From Nitrospira sp. (GTDB lineage: Bacteria > Nitrospirota > Nitrospiria > Nitrospirales > Nitrospiraceae), in assembly GCA_030123605.1 (NCBI GenBank), contig CP126123.1, positions 2,708,001-2,772,000 of the forward strand: 64,000 nt of DNA, read 5' to 3'. The notes beneath the pieces are model-generated. The model searched no databases, was not told the DNA's origin, and worked only from the letters and a program-made list of their open reading frames with translations. Shown here one piece after another: positions 7,640 through 17,291 of the stretch (the first letter of the stretch is position 1; each line of letters begins with the position of its first letter). The position numbers and the translations under genes were made by a program.

Positions 7640-8968
7640 ATGAATATTGATCCAGACCTCCTGGCCGCCTTTCGGCGACAGGTCACTTCCGCACGGTCCT
7701 CGGACGCCGCCTCGTGGGATGCGTCCCGCCATCTCGTCAATCCGACAAGATGGCCTGCAACCCTCAAGGCGCTGATCGAGGCCATAGGACCCTCTGCCTT
7801 TCCGGACGAGATCAAACGTCGCATCGTCGCCGCCCTGCCACCGGAACAAGGCTCCACAAACCGTACCTCCTCTACCGAAGCGCTCAAGCAGCTGACAGGG
7901 CTCCCGCCGTCAAAGGCCCTGCGTGCCCTCTGCGTCCTCTTTGGTCTGTGCTCGACTGAACCGACAAAATGGCCACTCCCGACACAGACGGCTGAAACCA
8001 TCGAAACCTTCGTTCGGCAACACAACAACCCCTTCGACCTGTTGACGGAACAGGCCCCTGCGTCCGTCTTGGAATTGGGGGCGGGCGATCTATCCTTCGC
8101 CGATGAACTCGTTACCTATTATGAGCATCGGCTTGCCGCACAAAACAAACCGCTCCTGCTCCACTGTCTCGACCGCTTGGATCCTGGCTCTCACCTCGGG
8201 GGACCGCTCCATGCCCATCCGCTCCGTCTGAACCGCCTACGATCCAGGCCCAACGTGCAATTCCGATTCTACGGCGACCAAGACATGTTCGCCCTCGATC
8301 CGCTCGAACAAAACGAACGTCTGGCAAGGCGCTACCTCATCGTAACCTGTTGGGCGCCTGCCACACCGACCTTTGCTTACGAACCCACGCGCCTCTCCGC
8401 AGCCGTACTCGCCGAAGAACTGCGGCGCACCAAAGGAGACTCCCGACAGGTCACGCATGCGAAAGAGTCCGCGTTGGAAGTGCTGCACGCCGGCCGGAGC
8501 CTCCTCTTTCCGCCGTGGAAATTCGATATCCGCGGCCCCCTCGCCCTGTTGGAAGTGATGGCGCCCCGCGGAGCCCTCTGCGTCTTGGGCGCGGTCGACT
8601 CCCAGGTGTTTTGGGAAATCTTGTCACAACTGATCGAAAATCCGCATGTGAGGCCAGCCAATGTCATCTTGTCGGAAAAGAACCTTCCCGAGTTGTTCGG
8701 GGAAACATTCGATCGGCTTTCGGCCCTTCCCCTCGGTGGCTCCTGCGCCCTGTCTGACTTCGCCCCGTTGCGCCGGACCTTTCCCTCTGTCCTCCATACC
8801 GCCTCAGATCATGACACCCCCTATCGCTTCCGCCACGTCGTGATTCGACGTGGAGCCCTCTTCGAAGGCCTGCCGGCAAGCAGCACCGCCAGACGATTTC
8901 AGGAGATGGTGGAAGAATCGCCGCCCTGGTTTCTCACGCTCGTCCCGGAGCCTGTTCCGACCTCGTGA
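7640..8968 (+). CDS. Unknown 442-aa protein with methyltransferase-like motif I
   Basis: I do not recognise the family. The region around ASVLELGAGDLSFADEL (about residues 140-156) looks like motif I of a Rossmann SAM-dependent methyltransferase, and LLLHCLDRLDPG about 25 residues later could be the acidic motif II. The N-terminal 130 residues are helical and unlike known fused domains. ATG 7640 is preferred; the frame can open at TTG 7586 but nothing supports it. It stands alone, divergent from the ChaN-like gene. Methyltransferase activity is an inference. Confidence 0.7.
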   Translation: MNIDPDLLAAFRRQVTSARSSDAASWDASRHLVNPTRWPATLKALIEAIGPSAFPDEIKRRIVAALPPEQGSTNRTSSTEALKQLTGLPPSKALRALCVLFGLCSTEPTKWPLPTQTAETIETFVRQHNNPFDLLTEQAPASVLELGAGDLSFADELVTYYEHRLAAQNKPLLLHCLDRLDPGSHLGGPLHAHPLRLNRLRSRPNVQFRFYGDQDMFALDPLEQNERLARRYLIVTCWAPATPTFAYEPTRLSAAVLAEELRRTKGDSRQVTHAKESALEVLHAGRSLLFPPWKFDIRGPLALLEVMAPRGALCVLGAVDSQVFWEILSQLIENPHVRPANVILSEKNLPELFGETFDRLSALPLGGSCALSDFAPLRRTFPSVLHTASDHDTPYRFRHVVIRRGALFEGLPASSTARRFQEMVEESPPWFLTLVPEPVPTS

Positions 8969-9021
8969 CAAGTCGGTAGACCGACCTGTCTCCTCATGCC
9001 GCACTCGAAATCCCGTATAAA

Positions 9022-9050
9022 TTGACGGTCTCAGGACCCTTTGTTAGACT
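9022..9050 (+). promoter_or_regulatory. Sigma-70-like promoter of the MoxR-DUF58-transglutaminase operon
   Basis: TTGACG (9022-9027), 17 bp, TAGACT (9045-9050). Transcription from here would start near 9057, which rules out the TTG at 9041 as a start codon and supports GTG 9104. Confidence 0.6.
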
Positions 9051-9103
9051 TCGGGCATCACACACCATGCACCGAATGTGACCCCCTTCGAACAGATCCC
9101 ATC

Positions 9104-10045
9104 GTGAATTCTTTTCAATCCATCAAATCATTACAGGACAATATCGCTCAGGTCATCAAAGGAAAGGCGCGGGTCATCGAGATGGCCGTCGTCTGCCTGC
9201 TGGCGCGCGGACACCTCCTGATCGAAGACGTTCCCGGAGTCGGCAAAACCACATTAGCCCACAGCCTCGCCCGTTCACTGGATTGCTCCTTCAAACGCAT
9301 CCAATTCACCAGCGACTTGCTACCCTCCGATATCGTCGGGATCTCCGTGTTCAATCGCCAAAAACAAGCCTTCGAATTCATGCCCGGCCCGCTCTTCGCC
9401 AACATCGTCCTGGCCGATGAGATCAACCGCACGACGCCGAAAACGCAGAGCAGCCTGCTGGAAGCCATGAGCGAGGCGCAGATCTCCGTGGACAACCAGA
9501 CCCATCCGTTATGCCAGCCCTTCATGGTCATCGCCACGCAAAATCCTGCGGAGTATCACGGCACGTTCCCTCTGCCGGAATCCCAGCTGGATCGATTCCT
9601 CATGCGGGTCCGCATCGGCTATCCGACGCCCGAGGAAGAAAAGAAGGTGCTGGATCGTCCGCACTCACTCCATCCTGCCGACGAGATTCAGCCCGTGCTG
9701 AGTGTCCAACAGGTGTCGGACCTCCAAGCTCAGGTAGAAAAGGTCCTGATGGAAGACAGCTTGATGGACTATCTCCTCGCAATCGTGCTCGCCACCAGGC
9801 ACAACCAGCTATTGTCGCTCGGCGTCAGTACGCGGGGGGCACTCGCTCTCTGTAAGGCGGCGAAGGCACTGGCCCTCGTTCGCGATCGAACCTATTGCCT
9901 CCCGGAAGACATCAAGGAACTCGCTCCACCGGTGCTGTCACACCGCGTCATGCTCGCCAGGTCCCAGGGAACACATACCAAGAGTTTCGGGCAGACGGAG
10001 CAGGTCATTCAAGACATTCTCGACGGCATCCCGGTCCCGTTGTGA
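9104..10045 (+). CDS. MoxR-family AAA+ ATPase
   Basis: A 313-residue chaperone-like ATPase when read from GTG 9104. Walker A GVGKTT follows LLIEDVP, Walker B is IVLADEINR, then sensor 1 VIATQNPAEYHGTFPLPESQLDRFLMR, all diagnostic of MoxR. MoxR proteins act with DUF58 and transglutaminase partners, often in envelope or complex maturation. It is the first gene of a three-gene operon. The start is set by the promoter at 9022-9050; there is no good Shine-Dalgarno. Confidence 0.9.
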   Translation: MNSFQSIKSLQDNIAQVIKGKARVIEMAVVCLLARGHLLIEDVPGVGKTTLAHSLARSLDCSFKRIQFTSDLLPSDIVGISVFNRQKQAFEFMPGPLFANIVLADEINRTTPKTQSSLLEAMSEAQISVDNQTHPLCQPFMVIATQNPAEYHGTFPLPESQLDRFLMRVRIGYPTPEEEKKVLDRPHSLHPADEIQPVLSVQQVSDLQAQVEKVLMEDSLMDYLLAIVLATRHNQLLSLGVSTRGALALCKAAKALALVRDRTYCLPEDIKELAPPVLSHRVMLARSQGTHTKSFGQTEQVIQDILDGIPVPL

Positions 10046-10091
10046 CAACCCGGATACGAGAACGGCGTTCGGTCACGGTCCACCCTTCAGC

Positions 10092-11234
10092 ATGGTACTC
10101 AAGCCCCGCCAAACATGGTTCCGCCGCTTCTTGCACCATCGAGCGATCGGGTTGACGGCGGAAGGAACCCGCTTCCTGCTGTTGACGCTGGCCGTCGGAA
10201 TCGCAGCGGTCAACACCGGCAACAACCTGTTCTACCTCCTGCTGGCCATGATGTTGAGTCTGATCGTCCTATCCGGGTTGCTGTCGGAACAATGTGTGCG
10301 CCGGTTGGAATTTCACCGCCACATTCCAGACTACCTTGTGGCGAACGAACCGACCACCGTGGCCCTCTGGATCGCCAATCGCAAGTCGCGCCTTCCGAGC
10401 CTGTCCCTTCGCCTATTCGACGTCGCGGCCGGACAGGACCTCGACCGCGGGATGCACCTCGCGCACCTCGCCTCCGACTCCTCGATGTTGTTCTCCTATC
10501 CACTGCTTGTATGCAAACGTGGGCGATATCGATTCGACGGGGTGCGCGTCGTCACCCAGTTTCCATTCGGGCTTTTTCATAAGAAGGCGTATTATCCCTG
10601 CGAGGCCGGCATCATCGTGTGCCCGAACAGAATCCCCCTCCCGCCGATGCGACTCCACGAATTGAACGCGCTGGGACACAACCAAGAGCTGGCGCGTCGC
10701 GGACAAGGAAACTCGCTCTACAATCTGCGCGAATTTCGCCCCGGTGACGACTCCCGTGCCATCCACTGGATGACGACGGCCCGCACCTCGAAGTTGATGC
10801 TCAAAGAGACCGAGGCTGAACATCAGCGGCTGGTCACGCTCGCGGTCTCGACCATCGCGCCTGACGAAGAAAATGACGCCTTCGAACGGGCCCTCTCGAT
10901 TGCCGCGTCGGTACTCGACCTGTTTCTGAAAGGCGGTTACCGGGTCCGGCTGCTGCTCGGCGGCCAACAGGAACTCCTGGCCGGTGGGACAGAAGAGTCC
11001 CTTCACCTGTTGCACGCCCTGGCGCTCTGTGAACGATGCTCCGTGGCAAAGGGCGACTTCGTTCGACAGACCATGGCACAGACGCTTGCGGAGTCCCACG
11101 AGGGATTGACCATCTTGCTCCTACCCTGGACCGATCCAGCTCAGGGCGGGGGGGTTCCGACGGTCGATCATGTCATTTCTCCTCAGTCTCATGAGGACCT
11201 CTTCGATGGTGTTGGACGCGGCATTCCGGCTTAG
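10092..11234 (+). CDS. DUF58-domain membrane-anchored protein
   Basis: A 380-residue protein with two adjacent membrane helices (about residues 25-62), then a beta-rich region and the DUF58 core with the conserved FRPGDDSRAIHWMTTARTSK segment (about 215-235). It belongs to the MoxR/DUF58/transglutaminase system, where DUF58 proteins with a vWA-like fold are thought to be MoxR partners. Its end overlaps the next gene, consistent with translational coupling. Confidence 0.9.
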   Translation: MVLKPRQTWFRRFLHHRAIGLTAEGTRFLLLTLAVGIAAVNTGNNLFYLLLAMMLSLIVLSGLLSEQCVRRLEFHRHIPDYLVANEPTTVALWIANRKSRLPSLSLRLFDVAAGQDLDRGMHLAHLASDSSMLFSYPLLVCKRGRYRFDGVRVVTQFPFGLFHKKAYYPCEAGIIVCPNRIPLPPMRLHELNALGHNQELARRGQGNSLYNLREFRPGDDSRAIHWMTTARTSKLMLKETEAEHQRLVTLAVSTIAPDEENDAFERALSIAASVLDLFLKGGYRVRLLLGGQQELLAGGTEESLHLLHALALCERCSVAKGDFVRQTMAQTLAESHEGLTILLLPWTDPAQGGGVPTVDHVISPQSHEDLFDGVGRGIPA

Positions 11235-13422
11235 CTCGATTGTGTTGGCCGCAACCAGCTTCGCGGGCCTGGCGCTCGCGATCTCGCTGCCTTCGTGGCT
11301 TCTTACCCTTGCCGGGATGGCCTTTGCCGTTGCGCTTCTGCGTGTCATGTCGGCCTCCACCCTCTCAAGACCGTCGGTCCACCTGCGTCTCTCCGCACTG
11401 ACCTGGAACCTGTTTCTTCTGTTCGCCTTCGCTGGTTTCTGGGTCGATCTCTTCCTCGTTTCACAGGAGATCCTGCCGGCCGGGATTCACTTCCTCATCA
11501 TGCTCCTCGTCAACAAACTGTCGAACCTCGACCAGCGACGGGACTTCCTTCATCTCTATGCCATCAGCCTGATCACCCTCTTGGCCTCCGCCGCCCTGAC
11601 GACACAGTGGTGGTACGCCCTCGTTTTTTTCGCCTACCTGGTAACCGGTGTCTGGACGCTGCTGCTGTATCACCTCCTGAAGGAGAAGGAAGAGAGTGCG
11701 GACGGTCACAAGACCGGTTCAGAACCTCTCCGCCTCCCTTTGCCTCCGGCTCAGGTTACCTCCCGTTTCTTTTGGACAACCAATGCCATGGCGGCCGGTG
11801 CGTTTGGTCTCACCTTGCTGCTCTTCTTCTCGATCCCACGAATCGGGGTCGGGTTCTTTCAGAACAACCGTGAGGAAAGCCTGCGGACCACGGGATTCAC
11901 GGAACAGGTCGAGTTGGGGGTGATCGGTCCGGTGAAGCAGGATCCGAGTATCGTCATGCGGGTGGAATTACCGGAAGACGACGATGAATTCAGGCACACC
12001 CCTCTCTATCTCCGAGGGGTCGCCTACGATCACTATAGCGGCACCTCTTGGAGCAATAGCCTGCCGCACGGCCGACCACTCACAGAACTGCCCCAGGGGG
12101 TATTTACACTCCGCACGCCGGGCGTCAAGCCACCTGCCGCCTCGACCCGACGTCTCAGGCAGGACATTCTCCTCGAGCCGCTCGATACAGCGGTGCTCTT
12201 CGGCGCCCCGCTTCCCATCTCCATCAAGGGCAACTTTCTCTCGGTCCAGTCCGATCTCATGGGGTCTCTCCACCTGCCGTTTCCTTCCCATGCCCGCATT
12301 CATTACACCGTCTATTCCGTCCCCTCCAGCTTGGTCCCGCAAGAGAACACCAGTGCGGCGGTTCTCTACCCTGAGTTCATCCTCCGGCATTATCTCCAAC
12401 TCCCTCCCGTCAGCCCACAGGTCATCGACCTGGCGCGTAAGATGACTCAACCGGCCACCAACCTTGCGCAGGCCGTGAACCTGATACGGACACATTTGCT
12501 CACCACCTATCGGTACAGTTTGGAGGTGCCGTCTCTGCAATCCGCCCACCCCTTGGAAGACTTTCTCCTGACCAGAAAGACCGGTTATTGCGAACACTAC
12601 GCCACCGCGATGGTGGTCCTGCTCCGTACGGTGGGGATTCCTGCACGGTTGGTGACGGGTTTTCTTGCGACCGAATGGAACGCCTTCGGGAACTACTACA
12701 CCGTTCGGCAACGGGATGCCCATGCCTGGGTGGAGGTCTATTTCCCGCAATCGGGATGGATCACGATGGACCCCACCCCTCCCGTCCCGGAGGCGGCCAC
12801 ACCAACCTGGTGGCAATCAGCGGGCAGCCTCATGGATTCAGCCCGGCTCAAATGGGATCGGTTCTTCGTTCACTACAATGCGAACGATCAACTCGCAGTC
12901 GTACAGGGCATTCGGGAAGGGGGAGGGGCGGTGCGGGCCAGAATGTCCGAATCCCTGATCTCCTTGCTGCGGCAGGTGACAACCTCCTTTGAGCGATTCA
13001 GAACGGCCCTGACGCCGGCCGGCCTTCCGCAGACCGCCGTCCTTCTTCTCATCGTCGTCATGACAGTCGGTGCGGGTTATATAGGCGGACTGATGCTGCA
13101 ACGGTCAGGGAATGCAGCAGATCGCCAGGATGGCTATTCGGCGAATCAGCACGTCGCCGTCACCCTCTACTCACATATGATCGATTGCTGCGCTCAGCAA
13201 GGAATCGTGAAATCGGCAAGCGCCACGCCACGTGAATTTCTCCACCATGTTCGTGAGCAATGGTCCGAGGCCTGGCCCTCCATCGAGGCTCTGACTCATC
13301 TCTATAGCCAAGTCCGGTTCGGCCACGCTCCGTTGACCGCGGAAGATCTCGCCAAGGCAGAAGGCCTGCTCCGTACCATCCGCAGTCTTGAACGATCGGC
13401 TCACCCTCCGCAGAACCGGTAA
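11206..13422 (+). CDS. TgpA-like membrane transglutaminase (DUF3488 + transglutaminase core)
   Basis: About 738 residues. The first 200 residues hold several membrane helices (DUF3488), then an extracytoplasmic transglutaminase core with catalytic Cys462 in GYCEHYA, His506 in DAHAWVE and Asp522 in TMDPTPP, then one more helix (LLIVVMTVGAGYIGGLML) and a C-terminal DUF4129-like helical tail. The frame also opens at ATG 11170, but TGAGGACC sits properly before ATG 11206. It overlaps the DUF58 gene by 29 bp and completes the operon. The protein substrate is unknown. Confidence 0.88.
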   Translation: MVLDAAFRLSSIVLAATSFAGLALAISLPSWLLTLAGMAFAVALLRVMSASTLSRPSVHLRLSALTWNLFLLFAFAGFWVDLFLVSQEILPAGIHFLIMLLVNKLSNLDQRRDFLHLYAISLITLLASAALTTQWWYALVFFAYLVTGVWTLLLYHLLKEKEESADGHKTGSEPLRLPLPPAQVTSRFFWTTNAMAAGAFGLTLLLFFSIPRIGVGFFQNNREESLRTTGFTEQVELGVIGPVKQDPSIVMRVELPEDDDEFRHTPLYLRGVAYDHYSGTSWSNSLPHGRPLTELPQGVFTLRTPGVKPPAASTRRLRQDILLEPLDTAVLFGAPLPISIKGNFLSVQSDLMGSLHLPFPSHARIHYTVYSVPSSLVPQENTSAAVLYPEFILRHYLQLPPVSPQVIDLARKMTQPATNLAQAVNLIRTHLLTTYRYSLEVPSLQSAHPLEDFLLTRKTGYCEHYATAMVVLLRTVGIPARLVTGFLATEWNAFGNYYTVRQRDAHAWVEVYFPQSGWITMDPTPPVPEAATPTWWQSAGSLMDSARLKWDRFFVHYNANDQLAVVQGIREGGGAVRARMSESLISLLRQVTTSFERFRTALTPAGLPQTAVLLLIVVMTVGAGYIGGLMLQRSGNAADRQDGYSANQHVAVTLYSHMIDCCAQQGIVKSASATPREFLHHVREQWSEAWPSIEALTHLYSQVRFGHAPLTAEDLAKAEGLLRTIRSLERSAHPPQNR

Positions 13423-13596
13423 CGGACGGCGGCCTGGCCAATCTGTTTCGGCCTTCGAGCTTGTCCGAGATCTGTTGGCGCAGGGTGGTTCCGGCCGGAT
13501 CCAGAACATCCGGGCCTGTCCGCCCGACAACCGCCTGTTGCCCACGCAACAGAAAGTGGCGGACCCGGACCGGTTGAACGATGCGACGATGTTCAT

Positions 13597-14727
13597 TCAT
13601 TGGTTAGCCTGAATGGTGAGGAACGGGGACGGGGCCTTCTCGTTGGTTTCGGCGAGGGTCAACATGACGAGGAGGAAGGAGAATAATCCCTTCGACGCGA
13701 GATCACGATTCTCGATCCAATACCATCGGTCATTGTAGTACACCCTGGCGAAAACATCGGTCGGTTTCGCTTCACCGCTCAGGATACGAATCAACGGCGG
13801 GAGAGTTTTCTGCCCATCGGGCGGAGTCGGAAGGTGAGGATACGCGCGCTGCTCCCTCTCGTGTTCCTCAGGAACCTCCACGAACGTCGCAAGCTCGTAC
13901 AGGATCTGGAACCCCGAGCGCGTATGCAAGGCGATGACGTCATTCCGCCCAGGCGGGACCGGGCCATAGATGACTGAAAACTCTGTTTTCTCCGGGTTCA
14001 ACCCGAGGAGACGCTTCACGGTTTCCCGCTCCTCATAGATTTCCGGTGGAACCTTCTTGGTTGCAAAAAACATCGCCAGACCTTCACCCTGCTTTTCCTT
14101 GTCGGCACTGGCGTGCCATCCGACCGTACCGGACTCCTGGATGCGCCGAAGGGACTTGACCACCTTGACGAAGTCCGGATCCTCCAAGCGTAATTGCGCC
14201 CCGCCTCTGCTGTTGGACAGCCCATTCACAGTCTGCACGGCAGCCATGAACAGGAGATCGATCCGCCAACCGGCTTCGACTAACTCGAAGAGCCGGATCG
14301 GTGGAATAGGCGTCATCAAGGTTCGGATAAATTGAGAACCGGTCAGAGGCGTATAGGTGATGGTGGGCCGATCCGTGTATTGCCCCTGCACGCCCAGATT
14401 GAAGAAATTGCTAATAGACGTGCTCGGTACCCTCTCCAGGTTGGGATAGACCGTGCCGCCGGCCTGCACCGTGCTGACCAACGAGTAGCTGCTGACGATC
14501 TGTCCGACGTCGACGAAAATAGGCGTATCCCCATAGCGCATCTTGACGATATTGAGCAGTGTTTGTTGCTTCCAGGAATTTGCCATGGCCTGTGTGAAGT
14601 CGAACCGGTCACGGTCAAGCGTCGCCGCGCCGAAACTCATGCAGCCCTGCAGGCTCAGAAGAGCCGCTACTGTAACCCATCGCCCTAACCTGTCAGACCG
14701 GCGCGTGCGCGTGAAGTCCTTTCTCAT
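13597..14727 (-). CDS. Conserved lipoprotein of unknown function (376 aa)
   Basis: A basic N-terminus (MRKDFTRTRRSDRLGR) precedes a signal ending in lipobox LQGC (Cys29). The mature part is rich in polar segments such as LLNIVKMRYGDTPIFVDVGQIVSSYS and shows no catalytic motif I know. Similar lipoproteins occur as conserved hypotheticals in other Gram-negative genomes. The gene is convergent with the transglutaminase gene and is the last intact gene before the mobile-element scar. Confidence 0.75.
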   Translation of the reverse strand: MRKDFTRTRRSDRLGRWVTVAALLSLQGCMSFGAATLDRDRFDFTQAMANSWKQQTLLNIVKMRYGDTPIFVDVGQIVSSYSLVSTVQAGGTVYPNLERVPSTSISNFFNLGVQGQYTDRPTITYTPLTGSQFIRTLMTPIPPIRLFELVEAGWRIDLLFMAAVQTVNGLSNSRGGAQLRLEDPDFVKVVKSLRRIQESGTVGWHASADKEKQGEGLAMFFATKKVPPEIYEERETVKRLLGLNPEKTEFSVIYGPVPPGRNDVIALHTRSGFQILYELATFVEVPEEHEREQRAYPHLPTPPDGQKTLPPLIRILSGEAKPTDVFARVYYNDRWYWIENRDLASKGLFSFLLVMLTLAETNEKAPSPFLTIQANQ

Positions 14728-15145
14728 GTTCCGTTCCTTCCTGTGCTTTTCTGGCTTCCTTCTGTCCTTTGTTCGTTAAAATATCGTGGTGGCGCCGGCA
14801 GCGATTCCAGCTGTTTGTCCTGATCGACAGACCAACTTACAAAACTCGGGCGCCAACGTTTTCTGCTTCTTTTGGAAAGGAGCGCCGAAGGTGGGAGTGG
14901 TTCCTACGACGATAGCCCGACCAAAGCTATGTGTGCCATTGGCATCGTCATTTCCTTGCGGATTGTTCGGATGCGAAACGGTGGGTCTTTTTAGATGTGA
15001 GTCGATCGTGCGATCCTGCCCTCTCTGAATGTTTCACGCTCATCCACGGTGCACATGATACAGCAATTTTTCTTAATCGTTCAAGAACGACCCTCATAAT
15101 CGACTCGCTCAATGGAGGCTAATGGCTGTCGTAAGTTCCTCCCAA
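14728..15145. other. Gene-free stretch beside the transposon scar
   Basis: About 420 bp without a convincing gene. Short open frames on both strands show no recognisable domain, start site or codon pattern. It probably combines the promoter of the 13597-14727 lipoprotein gene with debris flanking the decayed IS3-type element. Confidence 0.5.
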
Positions 15146-15212
15146 TCAGAGGCGGTCGAAACGGAGAACTTTCTGGCAGTTGACGTTGATCCCTTCCTGA
15201 GACAACGGGCAA

Positions 15213-15231
15213 CTAGGGCCTGTTAACACTA
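15213..15231. repeat. Left target duplication (CTAG) and left terminal inverted repeat
   Basis: CTAG at 15213-15216 is followed by the 15-bp terminal repeat at 15217-15231. Confidence 0.9.
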
Positions 15232-16029
15232 CTGACCATGTTTATGCGATACTGCGTCCATGGAAATCACCGAGACTCAGTATCGTCACATCGAGCGATG
15301 CTTGCCGACACAACGCGGCAACGTCACGCTCGACAATCTGCAGGTCCTGAACGCGATCTTGTACGTCGCGGAGCAGGGCTGCAAATGGCGTGGCCTGCCC
15401 AAGCGGTTCGGGAACTGGCATACGATCTATACGCGCATGAACCGGTGGGCGAAGAGCGGGGTGCTGGATCGCGTCTTTGCCCAGTTGCAACAGGCTCAGA
15501 TCATCCGCGTGAAACTCGAAGCCGTCGCGTTGGACAGTACCATCGTCCAGGTCCATCCGGATGGCACGGGAGCATTAAAAAAAACGGCCCGCAAGCCCTT
15601 GGCCGATCCCGCGGCGGGTGGACCACCAAGATTCATCTGGTTGCCGCGGATGCTCGAACGGCCTTGACGTTTGCCCTGTCGCCGGGCCAGGCCCACGATG
15701 CCCCTGAGGGACGCATGCTGCTGCACCGCTTCGGAAAAAGGCCGTGCCCGATCCCCTTGTTGATGGATCGGGCCTATGAAGGCGATGAGACGCGACAACT
15801 GGCCGTGGAGCTCGGGTATGTGCCGGTGGTGCCGCCCAAGCAGAATCGCCGCACGCCATGGGAATACGATCGTGCTCTGTATGCACGACGCAATGAGATC
15901 GAACGGCTGTTCCGCCGGCTCAAAGGATTTCGGCGCCTCTTCTCGCGGTTTGACAAGCTTGATGTCATGTTCGTCGCGTTCATTAACTTCGCGTTGATCG
16001 TGGATGGCTTACGGTAGTGTTAACAGACC
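15217..16029 (+). mobile_element. IS5-family insertion sequence, 813 bp, complete
   Basis: The element is bounded by 15-bp inverted repeats, GGCCTGTTAACACTA at the left and GGTCTGTTAACACTA (complement) at the right, with one mismatch. It is flanked by direct repeats CTAG (15213-15216 and 16030-16033), fitting the YTAR target of IS5-type elements. It carries one DDE transposase in two frames. Ends, duplication and gene are all intact, so insertion was recent relative to the decayed IS3 gene it disrupts. Confidence 0.92.
15260..16017 (+). CDS. IS5-family DDE transposase made by -1 frameshift at A8
   Basis: Two overlapping frames make one transposase of about 252 residues. The first (from ATG 15260) carries the N-terminal domain and the first catalytic Asp (VALDSTIVQ). 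At eight A residues (15577-15584) a -1 shift joins KK to NGPQALGRSRGGWTTKIH in the second frame, which holds the second Asp (LLMDRAYEGDE) and the Glu (RRNEIERLFRRLK), ending at 16017. Without the shift the first frame stops at 15667. Frameshifting of this kind is known for some IS5-family subgroups. Confidence 0.85.
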
Positions 16030-16033
16030 CTAG
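16015..16033. repeat. Right terminal inverted repeat and right target duplication (CTAG)
   Basis: The 15-bp right repeat at 16015-16029 overlaps the transposase stop codon and is followed by CTAG at 16030-16033. Confidence 0.9.
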
Positions 16034-16883
16034 AACAGGCGACTTCTTCGGCGATCCGCATGGCTTGACGCTGAGTGACAACCTCGTTCGAGGCCAGGTG
16101 GTCGAGCGAGCTGTGCGGCCGACCGTGATGGTCGGCCGCACACCAAGCCTCGATGATGAGTTGCGCCGCCGCGAGGCGTTTGAGACCGACGCTCGCCCGG
16201 GCTTCTCGCAAGGCAGGCCGACGTAGCCGTACGTGCATCCGTCGAGGAGGCGAACGAGAAAAGCCCTGCCGAGTGTGAGGATCGGACGACGGAGCAGGTA
16301 TTCATGAATAAACCGGGCCAGACCGTGCCGACTCCCGTACTCCACAACCGTCAGAACCCGAAGCGGGCGCCTGTCGGTCAGATACCATAGACAAAGTCGA
16401 TGTTCCAGCGTTCAGTGGGACCGGTCGGGATCGGGGTCGATCCACGATGCAGGGTCGATTGATTCTTCGCACAGCTGCGTCGATACCAGGAGTCCCGCCC
16501 AAATTGCGCCAACCGATGGGTCTGTAGGAACCTGCTGTGGAAGGTATCCTGAAACCAGCCAGCCAGTTCCCAGCGCCGTGCGGGCCGTAGATTGTTTTTC
16601 GCAAGGCCAAGGCCTCCGAAAGACTGATGGCACACAGCACTGACCGGAGTGTTGTCCTCCGCCTGGCAAACCGCATAGACCATTTGCTCTTCGGAAAAGT
16701 ACGACGCTTTATGAGGTCCGCTCCTTTCGTGGAGGACCACCGCAGCCGTCATCGTGCTCCTGGTTTCACCTGCCGACATTTATCGAGGAGACGTCAACCA
16801 GAACCAGTCGTAGCATCATAGATAGTCAGACCGTCTATGGAGTGAAGAAAGGGAAATGAATTGTAAGGAATGTATCGAAAAGT

Positions 16884-16958
16884 TGGAGCGGGAAACGGGA
16901 TTTGAACCCGCGACCCTCGCCTTGGCAAGGCGATGCTCTACCACTGAGCTATTCCCGC
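16884..16958 (-). tRNA. tRNA-Gly (anticodon GCC)
   Basis: The minus strand folds into a full cloverleaf of 75 nt including an encoded CCA: acceptor GCGGGAA/TTCCCGC, D-arm GCTC AGTGGTA GAGC, anticodon arm TCGCC TTGCCAA GGCGA with anticodon GCC, and T-arm GCGGG TTCAAAT CCCGT. Confidence 0.97.
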
Positions 16959-16981
16959 TTTCGCCCGACGGAAGAAGGCGG

Positions 16982-17010
16982 ATTGTACCGGCCACACCAT
17001 AGGCTGTCAA
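16982..17010 (-). promoter_or_regulatory. Consensus-like promoter of tRNA-Gly
   Basis: On the minus strand TTGACA (17010-17005), 17 bp, TACAAT (16987-16982), ending 23 bp before the tRNA. The remaining 280 bp up to the gene at 17292 show nothing else I can support. Confidence 0.78.
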
Positions 17011-17291
17011 GCCGACCATCACAGTGATCCATCGACAGAAACTGGAGGCAGGTTCCTGGAGACACCACCTAACAGACAACTGCGCGGACCAGCCAATAGA
17101 CCTCCTCGATGAACACCCTCTGCGCACCGTGAGTGAGTGAGAGGGAATCGCCCTCCTTTCTTCACTGCGCGCACTCAGTCTTTCGCCTCAGACCAGCCTG
17201 CGGCTTCTGTCCACTTGACGGACCGCAGGGGCTTCAGTACAGTGATTCCGATGTCACCTCATTTCATTGCTCTCAGCGAGGGAATCTCAGC

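Larger units (their letters stand above)
15146..16780 (-). pseudogene. Decayed IS3-family transposase, interrupted by an IS5-family element
   Basis: Read on the minus strand from about 16780, one piece resembles IS3 OrfA (YFSEEQMVYAVCQAEDNTPV), then an OrfB fragment (FGRDSWYRRSCAKNQSTL), then the integrase-core start TERWNIDFVYG ending in a stop. After a frame change RVLTVVEYGS follows, and near 16170-16050 the typical C-terminal AWCAADHHGRPHSSLDHL. If the IS5-type element is removed, the last frame continues to a stop at 15146-15148. Large internal deletions and frame changes show it is dead. Its own ends could not be found. Confidence 0.75.

Noticed and set aside
9041..9103. TTG 9041 as start of the MoxR protein
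   Set aside because: It lies within the -35/-10 promoter region; GTG 9104 fits the predicted transcript.
16816..17127. Open frame running through tRNA-Gly
   Set aside because: Overlaps the tRNA and its promoter; no coding signal.
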